Source of the DNA: Norana najaformis
Lineage: Eukaryota; Annelida; Clitellata; Crassiclitellata; Hormogastridae
DNA: 64,000 nt
Assembly: GCA_964023275.1 (NCBI GenBank)
Contig: OZ029917.1
Location: 25,982,505-26,046,504 of the forward strand
Direction: 5' to 3'
Shown here one piece after another: positions 33,568 to 44,239 of this stretch. Below the pieces are notes generated by a model. That model worked only from the letters and a program-made list of their open reading frames with translations, had not been told where the DNA came from and ran no database searches. Position numbers and translations under genes: made by a program. Within the stretch, counting starts at the first letter, position 1, and the number at the start of each line of letters is the position of its first letter.

Positions 33568-35264
33568 GTGTTATCCTTTGTAAAATTAATGAAACCACAA
33601 ATTCGTCATTTGTAGGAATTTCCTTGCATTAATTTTGGGGTTTTTGCGTCGCATTCTAGCCCTAGTTTGGGTCTTCCATCCCAACAGCAGACGATCCTAG
33701 TTCTGCCCTTGTTCTGATATGGGCCCACATGTAGGACATATTATGGAGACTATATGGGAGTATCTCACCATATCTTCAACATATGACGTTGTTGTTGGGG
33801 TGGTGTTCTATTTCATTACCTGAAGTAGCATTTAATTACATTACACCAGGAACTAGTTTACAAAACTATTCCTGGCTGTGTTTTATGTATACAATTAGCC
33901 GGTTGAGCAACTGTGAATTGAATGTCATTGTATGCTACTGGGTTTTTGGCCCCAACGATTGATGCTTTGTGCCACGGATACCCGAGCAGAAGAAGGTAGA
34001 CCTATTTAAACTCCAATGCTGTACGTCGAGTTTACGTCCATTTACTATTCAGTAGAAGTCTTTGGGTAGCCGCGGTTGCATTTTGCCCGTTGACCTCGAG
34101 ATGAAAGGCCTTTAGTTACACAAGGCATAACTGCCTTAAACTGCTTCAGAGCATGTTTGCGAAGTTCTAGTAAATTTCCAAATATTGATATCATGTGAAT
34201 CGGCCGGCGATAATCTTTGCATAGGCCTACATTCCACCGTATCGCTCTCGATAGTCCACTCGGTAATGTCTGTTCTTAAGCAGACACTAAATGAATGCAG
34301 AACTAAGCATACACCAACTACCTGCATGGCCGAAAGATTTAGATTAGTAGAAACTGAAGCGATTGTGTTGTAGATCTATCTGCTGGCCACATCTATACAA
34401 GTGACATGTGACGCATCACTGGTTGGCACTGACTGTGACTGGTACTGGTGTTACTTCCCGTTGTATGACTTCGTTGGCCGTTGAAATCTTCCAAATGCTG
34501 ATGTAGGCCTCCTTTGAAACGGTGTTCTGTCGAGAAATAGCGAAACATGTTCTTTCTTTGTCTTTTTTCCTTCTGTCTTCTTTCATCTTTTCATGTAAAT
34601 TGTCTGGTTTTGAAAGGTCGTTCTTCATTTCTTGAGAAATACGCCTTTCTGTACTTTTAAAGAATCGTTCCGTTTGTTATTTCGTTAACGATGGCATGTT
34701 AAGATAAGGTTAGAAAACGTAAGCAAAGATAAAGTAAGGTAAGGGTCGTGGATAGAAGCAGTAGCGATCATCTGGAGCGTAGCTTGCTTTTCAGTGACCT
34801 TTCGCTTGAAGCGCATACGACACCAATCTAACAACTGGACAACTTCGTAAGCGGGTATTGCTGTGCAATTCAGATGGGTTGAAAGGGGCGTATAAATAAA
34901 TGAACAGATTCTGATATCCAGTTTATATACATAAGAGTTCGGGCCACAAATCTTCTTAACAGCATGGCCAGCAACGATTGTCATCACTAGACCATGTCTG
35001 AAAGTCTATATACAGACAATAGGAGTGGCAGACGTTGCATTTATACGACGGTCCTGGCCTTGGCCATATAAGGCAATGATATAAAGGGCAAATAATGACT
35101 GTCGATGCATACAGGTGGCCGATCGGTGGCTGATTGTATAAACGCAAGCCTCCACCTGCGAATACCTGCCATAGTCCGCATTGCTCATTGAACAGTTGCC
35201 TATGCATGCCTCTTGGCCTATTTAATTATTCGTTATGTACACATATCGCCTCGTATTGTAATGT
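33568..35264. other. Intergenic, nothing recognised
   Basis: No gene, RNA or repeat family recognised on either strand; open frames here are short and of odd composition. Confidence 0.5.
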
Positions 35265-35362
35265 CATGTACAGCGCCCTTTTCTTCTGCCTCGGCCGTGC
35301 TACCGCGCTATATAAATTGTCATTATTATTATTATAGTAGTAGTAGTAGTAGCAGTAGTTGT
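35265..35362 (+). repeat. L2-related 3' end with ATT/AGT tail
   Basis: TGTACAGCGCCCTTTTCTTC, CGCGCTATATAAATTGTCAT, then ATT and TAG trinucleotide runs. It is a sister copy of 46791-46862 (-) and 3700-3769. Confidence 0.65.
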
Positions 35363-35778
35363 TGTTGTATTAGTAATTAGGTATTAAGAATAATGATAAA
35401 ATTTTAGTCAGTTAATATGAGTCACATAATAGCTTGATATTTAAGTTGTTTCATACGTCAATATACATATATATACATACACGCATGCATGCATACAAGC
35501 AGCATACATACATGCAATCAACAAGAGTACAAATATACTGGACAATGGTGTGGAGACTGCAATCACTTGTAATGATAGCGAGGAGGACGATCATAAGAAA
35601 ATTGGGCAGACATACTAGAAAGGGTATTTAGTCCTATGAACAATTGACAGCAGTTTTCGAGAATTAAAATAGTTACAGTATAAGGAACACAGGACATTTT
35701 AATGTGAATTAGTAATCAGTAGTAGAGATGACAATTTAAGACTTAGAATCAGATATGCAGAATACTAGGCTATAAATA

Positions 35779-37532
35779 CAGTGGTGTGCAAAAGTTTTGA
35801 ATCACCTGCCGATTTTTGCAATTCTTTGATTCACTGCTCTGTATTGAGGTAAATAATGTTGCGGTAATAATATGCTTGTGAAATAATTGTTGCATATAGT
35901 TTGTTTACCATTTTGTAACTTTATTTCTTTGAAATAACATGACAATAAATTTTTACCACATGGTGGATAGGCCGATATGAAAAAAGTCAAAAAACCGGCC
36001 CATGCCTCTTCTGTGTATAGTACACGTGCATGTGTTTGAGATGAAATAACGAGCATTTCTCTGCGATCCTAAGCCTTCTCTATCATGTTGTGGCCTTGAA
36101 AAAGGCCGATTTTATGTGTCATTGATGGATCAGTACTTGATGGGCCAGCCCTTGCTCTTTACCACTTGTCTGCATCGTGTCGGCATTGAGTGGACCAGCT
36201 TGACGAGGTGGTCATGGGTTACGACACGGTTCCAGGCGGCAATGAGCTGGCGCTTGGTGGTCGGAAATCTCTTGGATATTTCCAAGGCTACTTTGTGCCA
36301 GAGATTCTCAATCGGATTCAGATCCGGTGATTGGGCGGGCCAGTCCAGCGTTCTGATGTTGTTCTGGTGCTTCCACTTGGTGACAGTTTTGGCACGATGG
36401 CATGGGGCATTGCCATCCTGAAACAAGAACTGACGAGGGAACAGCTGCTGAGCTGATGGCAACATGCACTTCTGCAGTAGTTCGATGTACTTGGTCGCGT
36501 TGACCGTTCCATCGACGATATGCAGACGCCCGACGCCACTGGCAGCCATGCAGCCCCAGACCATGATCTTCAGGGGATGCTTCACCGTCAGGTTCAGGCA
36601 CTCTGGCTTGAATTCTTCTCCAGGAAACTTCCTCACATACGTGTGTCCTTGGTTGCCAAACAAGCAGAAGGTGCTTTCATCGCTGAAAAGCACCTTCTCC
36701 ACATCTTACAACTCCAGCTGGAGTACCGCCGTGCCCACAGGATTCGGTTGTGCCTCTGGACGTCGGTCATTAGAGGCTTCCTCCGTGCCTTGCATCCCCT
36801 CAGACCGAACTACAGGCACCGACGACGCACTGTTGATGAGCTGACAGCGACGTTGCAATTCTCCCACCACTCACATAGCAGTTCAGATGACGACAGCTTG
36901 CGGTTGGCAAGAGATATGCGGCAAAGTGCGCGGTCCTGGCGTGACGTCGACGCGCGTGGACGACCGGTGCGAACCCTGTCAACCACTGACCCCGTCTCCT
37001 TAATCTTCTTCAGAATCTAGACAACCGCGCTCTGACTGCAGCCGATTCTTCTGGCGATCTGGCGGCTCGAAAAGCCCTCTTGGTCCATCACGGACACACG
37101 AACTCGCTGCTCCATTGTGAGGTTCGGACTCTTCTTTGTGGTGCCGTTCAAGTCTCAGACTGTCGATGATACCCAGAATCCCACGTTTATTTATAGCCGT
37201 TTCACGCGTGCAAGCTGTCTCCTACGTGATTAGTTGACAAAATAAAGCTTGTGATTGGTCAGCTTAAGGAGTAGTGATTGGTTAATTTCGATCCAACTTC
37301 AACGCACAATCCGTCATTTCTACTTGTAGGGTGGAGGTTCATGTATGCGTATCATAACCAACGTGAATTAAAAGTAATCCATCTGAAGATGTTACTTTTC
37401 AAAGCTAAATACATTCCCTGCAACGCGACATAGATTTAACTTTTTTAGCTATATGGCTGACTAGAGATAATAGCCATGGAAATTGAAGAAACGCAAAAAT
37501 ATTGGGTGATTCAAAACTTTTGCACACCACTG
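35779..37532 (-). mobile_element. Tc1/mariner-family DNA transposon, TA target site
   Basis: The 28-bp terminal inverted repeats at 35779-35806 and 37505-37532 (both read inwards as CAGTGGTGTGCAAAAGTTTT...) are perfect and are flanked by TA on each side. Length 1754 bp, usual for Tc1-like elements. The transposase frame is on the minus strand. Intact ends mean the DNA could in principle still be moved in trans by a related transposase, but this copy's own gene is broken. Confidence 0.93.
36130..37115 (-). pseudogene. Tc1-like transposase, inactivated
   Basis: Starts MEQRVRVSVMDQEGF with a helix-turn-helix (SSRQIARRIGCSQSAVV), continues RTGRPRASTSRQDRALCRIS, then the catalytic core: FSDES, LFQDGNAPCHRAK and SPDLNPIENLWH supply the D, D and E with about 34 residues between the last two. 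It ends GWPIKY-stop. About 328 codons, normal for Tc1 elements. Two in-frame stops (after SQSAVV and after RRRCL) and one frame change near 36703 inactivate it; the last 190 residues are one open frame. The DNA-binding and DDE regions remain easy to recognise, so decay is moderate. Confidence 0.92.
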
Positions 37533-37593
37533 TACTGGGATAAAGTACGAACAATATAGAAGCAAGTATTTATGACTAATGTACACGACAAAG

Positions 37594-37720
37594 GACGACT
37601 AATCGTAATCGTAATCTCGAGATTTCTACAGCGCCCAACGAAAGCTAAGTCGCGGGAGCCAGCTTATTCACAGGAGCTCAGTCAAAACAAAATCGCCAGG
37701 CAAAAGGGTTCGGCTAAAAC
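37594..37720 (-). mobile_element. L2-like LINE 3' end with TTACGA tail
   Basis: Minus-strand 3' end: GGGCGCTGTAGAAATCTCGA followed by GATTACGATTACGATTAG, the same terminus as at 14469 (-) and 45768 (+). Upstream minus-strand sequence to about 38130 may be more 3' UTR but I cannot match it. Confidence 0.75.
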
Positions 37721-38185
37721 ACTGCATAGCTAGCGAGGGGTGTGTGAAAGTGTATTCGCAGAAATAAAAAGCTGATTAGGCTGTGAATGGCGGGGAGATG
37801 CGCAGTCGGGGTCCAACAGAGAGTCCACCAAAGCCTTGGCGGAGATAGGGATAATGAACAGTATGCATAATATGCCAAAAGGAATATGCAGGTGGGTGGG
37901 TGAATGGTGTGAGCAACGCAAGGGGATGAGATAAGAAGAATCGCTCCATGGCTCGAAAGAGTTAATTAAGACCACGTTGGCATGGGATGAGATGGGAGAT
38001 GCGAAGACAGATGGAGAAAAGGAAACGTAAACTGGAACAAACAAAGGAACTAAAAGGGTGCATAAAGCAAGGAAATGACAGAGGAAAGAACTGGAAGATG
38101 AATGTACATTGAGAGGCATTCAACCAGTTGGTCTGTATAATCAAGAAATGATCAGAAGAGTGAAAGTCTATGAAATGAGACTAGT

Positions 38186-38480
38186 AAGTAAGTAAGTAAG
38201 TAAGTAAGTAAGCAAGTAAGACATTTGTTCACACGCCATATGTCCATCGGCTGAGTGAGGAATCGTAAGCAGAGGAAAGGAAATTAAGAGGGTATCTGCA
38301 GCAGTAGAGGAAGAGATGGCAGTTGGTGGACAAGACGGTGAGTAGACCAGACCCAGTGATAGTCAGGTAAGGCTTGAACTGGTCCGAGACTCCGAGCTAA
38401 GAAAAGAAGATTCATGGTAGAGGCAGAGGCTGTAGAACGTAGGGCCAGAGACAGACAGAATAGAATAGAATAGAATAGAA
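38186..38480 (+). repeat. Two microsatellites, (TAAG)n and (AGAAT)n
   Basis: GTAAGTAAGTAAG runs at 38186-38219 and an AGAAT pentamer run at about 38458-38480. The sequence between them shows nothing. Confidence 0.85.
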
Positions 38481-38979
38481 ATTGAGTCGACGTTGCTAGG
38501 AGAAAGAGCACAGTTGAAGTTGCTTCAAAAGAACACAACCAGGAGGAGGATGTTCAGAGTAGAGTTGAAGCACGTGACTCTAAAACAATCCACATTTTGC
38601 CATCTATGCATGAAACTGAAGATCCAATTTCTTAATTTCATTATTTTGAGAAAGTTGCTCAATTGCCTAGCCTAGATCAGTCAGAGTGGCCAAAACTGCT
38701 TCCTTCTGTATTCAACCCTTCTCTAAGGCAGCATTACAATCGCTTCTCATGCTGCATGTAAAAACTATAAGCAGACCAGAGCATAAATTTTAGCTGCATG
38801 TCAACTGAATCCTCGATTTTAATTTGATAAATTCAGGACAGTGCATCGCACAAGGAATTCTCAATTCCTGTACAGACTAAGCGACGTACAGATGACATGT
38901 TAGCTGAAAGGTTAAGGTCGTCGCTCTCGAATGAAACAGTTTTTTGTTGCGGCTTGAAAGCCTACAAGCTCTGTCCACC

Positions 38980-39660
38980 GTTGCTCCGCTATATAATCAT
39001 TTAAATTCGATCCCTCTGTACCATCTCTCCCTGCTCGCCGTCCATCGATACGCGCATCGCCATTAATCCTATTACAAAATGATTGGTAATTTTATTCTAT
39101 GCTGATATCCACCTGAACTCCTAAATTCGCTTCTTTTTCATCCGTCTCATCTGCCAAGAAAACATTCCTTCTGTGCTCTCTCAATTTTCGGTCGCTGCTT
39201 AGCACTACAATTCTATCATCCTTAGACATCTTATCTCTTGCTGCCAGCCACTGATTTCATTGCCTTAACTGAAACAATGTTCTCTGCCTCATCTACTTCT
39301 GCCCATTTTTCTGAATGCACTTTTGTTTATTTCACTGCACAGTGCACCTCGCTCATCTAATAAGTCTTCAAAAGCCCTCGGCATCGGACATAGCATTCAT
39401 GAATCAACCGTTGTCCTTGACACATGGATATCGGGCAACGCATCTCCCCACTATCACCTGTCTCTCGTTCCATCTTCGTGTGTGGGACTCCCAGCCTCAC
39501 ACGTATGTGTACCATGAACACAACTTACGGGGTCAGTTTACATACCCACTGTTATTATCAATTATCGACCAACACAGGTAAGAAATTCTGCTTCTGGAGA
39601 TAGGATACCTCTGTGGAACTCTATGACCGTGAAGATCCTCTCTCTACCCGTCACTGTGTA
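38980..39660 (+). mobile_element. Probable LINE endonuclease-region fragment
   Basis: Broken pieces such as PLISLP*LKQCS / SASSTSAHFSECTF / INYRPTQ have the order of the apurinic-like endonuclease domain of L2/CR1 elements (ALTETwl..., RP.GR.GGG, ii.YRPP). Heavily frame-shifted and diverged. Confidence 0.4.
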
Positions 39661-39952
39661 CACACAGAACTTCGACCCGACTTACGCACTAGGGGGCCCT
39701 TCCCCGCACTTCAGTCAGTCCTCCGATCAGTGTGTGTGGCGACAAGCATATAGAGGAGTCGGTATTTTCTGTCTCGACTATGGTATTATCGGGGTAACCG
39801 GCCCGGACTATGATGTACTTGGTATTCTCTTGGTCTGCATTAAGATCCGGTCTCTTATGTACAGGTGCTTCACTTGGTCTGCATTAAGAGCCACGGTGTC
39901 TTCCCCTTATCTCTTCCTGCCGTTTAAATTCCGACAAAGAGTAATGCGGCCG

Positions 39953-40240
39953 CGTCTTTCCCCAAGTTTTGCACAACCTCTTCTCTTCCAACTATCGTGA
40001 CTTAGACTATTTTGCGACTTCGCGACAGGGTGGGCCTGAGCCCTGTCGGATCAACGGAGTCAGCCGGAAATATCAGACAGATTTTGTTTCGGTTTCAGCT
40101 TTCTCAGGAGCGCAAAGACCAGTTTTCTCCTACGGCAACTGCTACCTGTTTTCATGTTCCCCGAGCTTTGCGCAACCTATATCTTCCAGCTATCATGACT
40201 TATAGACCGTCTCGTGGCTTCGCAACAGGGTGGGCCAATG
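39953..40240 (+). repeat. Imperfect ~195-bp tandem duplication
   Basis: TTCCCCAAGTTTTGCACAACC...CTTCGCGACAGGGTGGGCC (39957-40044) recurs as TTCCCCGAGCTTTGCGCAACC...CTTCGCAACAGGGTGGGCC (40157-40236), 195-200 bp further on. Confidence 0.65.
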
Positions 40241-40284
40241 GGAGTCAGTCAGATATCAGCCACAGATCCGCCACAATCGCAGTT

Positions 40285-40533
40285 AACAACATATTTGATT
40301 ATCAAAAGCCATGATGACTTTGATGAAGGCGATTGTTTGGACTTCTGGAAATGCAACAAAACTATTCTAGATAAACCATATACACCACCGCTTAGAGCAA
40401 TGAGTATACCTGCATCTACTGCACCTGTTGAACGGGTGTTTAGTTTTGGGGGTTTAATATTAAAACCGCATCGATCAGACATGAGTGACAAGATGCTCAC
40501 ATCGCTAATCTTTCCCAAGAGCAATTCTAAATG
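40285..40533 (+). pseudogene. hAT transposase C-terminal (dimerisation) fragment
   Basis: DFDEGDCLDFWKCNKTILDK and then RAMSIPASTAPVERVFSFGG and SDMSDKMLTSLIFPKSN match the hATC block (la...a.pasSa..ERvFS.ag.i....R..l.......l.fl..N). Only this last exon-like piece is present; the catalytic core is missing, so it is a remnant. Confidence 0.85.
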
Positions 40534-40699
40534 AGTGCCTGTATCTTATAGGCCTAATATGATCAGTGAATATACATGGTTGATTATTATTAAATTATTG
40601 TTAAACATATATCTTAATGTTCTTGCAGTAGTCATTTGCACTTGTATTATAACCTTAGTACTTGTACTCGTACTTGTACTTGAGACTTGAGTACTTGAA

Positions 40700-41240
40700 A
40701 CATCTCTGCCTCCTACAACGTCTATCTACTCCTCCAAATCTTCTGTCGTTCTTTATGAATTTGCCTGGCTCCTCTACTTCTCCTTTTTCTCTTAACCTGC
40801 TTCGCTCTGTCATCAGCATCACAGGTCATTTCTTATTCATTGCCGACCTAGCCTTTTCCTCGCCCTCCTCCAATCTTTTCGTCGGATCCAGCCTGCATGC
40901 AAGATTTCATCAACTCCCAACTTGTTCTAAACCTCCTTCTTCCCTTGATGATCTCCTATCCTGCTACATTGCTACACTCACCAACCTTCTTGATACTCAT
41001 GCGCCACTCATTATCAAACACATAGCCTACATGGAAATTACCCTTGGTTCACTTCTTACCATCAGGCATTCAAATCCATTCTCAAACTCTTTACATTTTC
41101 AATCATCCAGCTCTAGTCGTTCATCCTCTAACTTCACTCTTGCCAGTCCTCTAGCAACTACTCATCTTAAGTTCTCTAACCGATCCATATACCACATTGT
41201 TCCTCGACACTGGAACGATCTCCCCTCCTGAATATTACAA
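40700..41240 (+). mobile_element. L2-like LINE fragments
   Basis: LTNLLDTHAPLIIKHIAYME (the S.LLDKHAPLK.K.i block between endonuclease and RT) is followed within 200 bp by THLKFSNRSIYHIVPRHWND LPS (C-terminal block), so the RT core has been deleted. One frame is open but it is a mosaic of the two ends. Confidence 0.65.
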
Positions 41241-41264
41241 ATTCTTCGTCTTTAAGGACACCAT

Positions 41265-41523
41265 GCTGGCCTTGTTAGTTACATTGGTTAAAGCGTACGT
41301 CAAGGCTCCTCTATGCGTGAGGATCCTCGGTTCGCGTCTCGATCGTGGCTTATTTCAGAGATTTAAATCTCGGGCTAGTATGGTCCGTACACGGGGACCT
41401 TATATGGCGTGGCGTCCATTCGAACGGGCAGCGGTTGTGAAGGATCTCACCCGATTAATTCACTGCAAAATGATCAGGGTCAAAGCCATACTGTCGCTAT
41501 ATAAAACCGCGTACGTTTAAGTT
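41265..41523 (+). mobile_element. tRNA-like SINE, copy S5, near full length
   Basis: Best copy of the family: TTGTTAGTTACATTGGTTAA head, GGTTCGCGTCTCGATCGTGG (B-box-like), TTTCAGAGATTTAAATCTCG, GTGGCGTCCATTCGAACGGG, GGATCTCACCCGATTAATTC, ACTGTCGCTATATAAAACCG, then the tail. It lies head-out next to S6. Confidence 0.8.
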
Positions 41524-41573
41524 TAAAATGTAGATAAATCGGATTAGGTTGTACACAGACCTATGGCCTATAA

Positions 41574-41826
41574 GGTAAATGTAAATGTACACGTTTTCCT
41601 GTAGCGACCGTACGGCCTCGGCTTTGCTCAATTTTCAATGAATTCATCGGGTGAGATCGTTCACCATCGCTGCCCGTTTGAATAGGCAATGCCATTTAAG
41701 GTCCCCGTGTACGGACTGTGCTAGCTCAAGATTCAAATCTTTGAAATAAGCCACGACCGGGGACTCCAACAGGCATCCTCGCGCTCAGAGGCTCCTTGAT
41801 GTGCGCATTAACCAATGTAGCTAACC
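41574..41826 (-). mobile_element. tRNA-like SINE, copy S6, inverted to S5
   Basis: Reverse complement of the same family from the TAAATGTAAATGTACACG tail to the TAACCAATGTAGCTAAC head. With S5 it makes an inverted pair, tails facing, about 50 bp apart. Confidence 0.8.
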
Positions 41827-42572
41827 CGGTCGGTATAAAGTTTCATGCATGCAGTGAGTGCACTAACTGATGCTTTATTTTATCTGGTTGATTATTCACA
41901 CGCGTATATGTTTTATGTTTTATATGGGTATATGGATTATATGTTTGTGCGTAATTACTTGGATCTACTGTTTATTTTGTTGGAGATTTTACCTTGACCA
42001 ACTACCCGTATTTACTTAAAGGCTGTAGCCCTCTAGACTTGTCGCTAGGCGCTGATCAAAACATGCTGAGATTTTGACTGCGATTCTTGCAATGCAGATC
42101 TAGTTAGCCCAAGAAGTGCATTAGATGGGAGGCTTTTTGTTTACGCCATGTTGTAAGCTCCGTGACTCTTATTTTAGGCCATAGATTGTTCACTACCGCT
42201 TTCAAAATCATTTGAGTGGTCAGTTGCGGGTTGCGGGATTTCCAATTCAGCCTTTTAACTGCAAGATAACTAAAATAGCATCCTTCAGCTCCCACGGTTT
42301 CGTCAAATATTTACCATATTCAATGCATAAAATATTGTATGCGCTGTAATGACGAAGTCTTGTGACACGTATTTGTGTGTGAATTTTGTGTTGGTGTTAT
42401 CATGCGCAGTGTGACAGAATTTTCACTTTGTAGAGATATTTCGTCACCATAGTCACCGCTGGAAATATTTGTGTAAGCTATTTTGGAAAAACCGTCCGAA
42501 GTCGGAATACGTAGGTCTATATGTATAATACATAAATAGCCTACAAAGCCTTACACATACAAATGTTTAGGT

Positions 42573-42580
42573 CTATATAT
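42573..42580 (+). promoter_or_regulatory. Possible TATA box of the I-kappa-B gene
   Basis: CTATATATAGAG lies about 435 bp before the start codon and could set a start site about 400 bp upstream of it. No other core-promoter element is clear. Confidence 0.25.
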
Positions 42581-42662
42581 AGAGCCGCGACTGTAAAAAT
42601 ATCCGCTCGTTGCATATGCCCTATGCGAAAACATTTTCTGCATTTGGGTTTTTTGCTGATAT

Positions 42663-42673
42663 GGAAAGTTTCC
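42663..42673. promoter_or_regulatory. Kappa-B-like palindrome
   Basis: GGAAAGTTTCC is a perfect palindrome close to, but one base longer than, the 10-bp kappa-B consensus GGRNNNYYCC. I-kappa-B genes are commonly induced through such sites as negative feedback, which is why I list it; one site alone is weak evidence. Confidence 0.25.
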
Positions 42674-42998
42674 GTTGGTAAGTATCAGCGAAAATTTTAG
42701 CGATTTGTTTTTTTTTCGTGTTGGGTAAACTTCTCCGTCAGTCTGATTTGGAAGTTTAGATCATTTGATCATAGTTATTAAATGAAAGATTTTAGAAACA
42801 TGCAAGTTTTATAAACATAAATTAAAAGTACACGTCTGAAAGAGTAAATCATCCGATTGTACATGAAATTGCGGCAGATAAATCTGTGTTAGTACGTTTA
42901 CGTTCTCTCGAAGTTGATCGACTTCGACTGGAAAAAGTCCCGAACAGACACGTCAGTAAGTTTTCTCGGATACGCTTAACTGTAATCTTCGCAATTAT

Positions 42999-43010
42999 AT
43001 GGAACATTGA
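42999..43010 (+). other. Three-codon upstream ORF (Met-Glu-His-stop)
   Basis: ATG GAA CAT TGA ends five bases before the I-kappa-B start codon at 43016. If transcribed, ribosomes must skip it or reinitiate very close by. Confidence 0.6.
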
Positions 43011-43015
43011 GAGCA

Positions 43016-44239
43016 ATGGCGCAAAGAAGAACGTCGTCTCGGGGTGGAAATCTTGAATCAGACAGTTGCATAGGTCGATCGCAAACTAACGAGATGGTAG
43101 GACCACCGAACTCGTACACTGTGCCGGCAAATGTACCTGGAGAAAACCACTCGAGTGCATCGAGAGGCGAACCAAGCCGACATTCGACAGCAAGACGCAT
43201 CCAAGGCCTCACGGAGTCAGACGGATGTCGTCCAGTCCGACAAACGCTACCTCCAACAGAACCCAACAGGGATTTTAAACTCCAAAATAGATATACTGGA
43301 AGTCCGATAGTCGACTTCAGATCCAGTGCTATGCCACAAGGAACCAAAGAAAACACGATGGAATGGTTTTCTCAGATAAGACCAGTGGCCAGGCTGCATT
43401 CCGAAGAAGGTGGCGGTGTAACATTTATAGATCAGATCGGAGTTGACAGGAGATCATCACCGGAACAAAGGACCTTTGATAGTGGAACATTAGTAGATCA
43501 GATGACAGCTGACAGGCAACCATCACCGGATCAAAAGACGTTTGGCAGTGGAACATTTGTGGATCAGATGGTAATTGAGAGGAGATCATCACCGGAACAA
43601 AGGACCTTTGGCAGTGGAACATTTGTGGATCAGATGGGAGTTGGCAGTAGATTATCACCGGATCAAAACACGTTTGGTAGCGGAACATTTATGGATCAGA
43701 TGGTAACGGAGAGGAGATCATCACCGGAACAAAGGACCTTTGGCAGTGGAACATTTGTAGATCAGATGACAGCTGACAGGCAACCATCACCGGATCAAAA
43801 GACGTTTGGCAGTGGAACATTTGTAATCACCAGCTCAAGACACGTTTGGTAGCGGAACATTTGTGGATCAGATGGTAATTGAGAGGAGATCATCACCGGA
43901 ACAAAGGACCTTTGGCACTGGAACATTTGTAGATCAGATGAAAATTGGCAGGCAACCATCACCGGATCAAAAGACGTATGGCAGCGGAACAATTATGGAT
44001 CAGGTAACAATTGTCAGTCGATCATCGCCGGAACAAAGAACGTTTATAATGTATCCAACACAGTTGGACGATGAAATGATAGAAGATCGAGATCCGTCGG
44101 ATGAATATAGCTGGCAGAGCCTCATCACAACAGGCATGAAAAACTGGACCATTGAAGATAATGACGATGACATTCCTTCGCCAGAACCAACATCGCCTGT
44201 AGACCCTGCTGTCTTTGCACAGGACGAAGACGGAGACAC
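43016..44239 (+). CDS. IkB: I-kappa-B exon 1: repeat-rich N-terminus
   Basis: MAQRRTSSRGGNLESDSC... leads to a repeat array (43424-44060), then an acidic part (IEDRDPSDEYSWQSL, WTIEDNDDDIPSPEP) and QDEDGDT before donor GTAAGA. The ATG has A at -3 (GCAATGG context). The frame before 43822 and the frame after 43872 differ in the assembled sequence. Confidence 0.85.

Larger units (their letters stand above)
41827..42990. other. Region upstream of the I-kappa-B gene
   Basis: No coding sequence seen. It contains a TATATATA string at 42573-42580 and the palindrome GGAAAGTTTCC at 42663-42673, both listed separately. Confidence 0.5.

Noticed and set aside
36464-37020. Long plus-strand frames in the Tc1 element
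   Set aside because: Shadows of the minus-strand transposase, which carries the D, D and E motifs.
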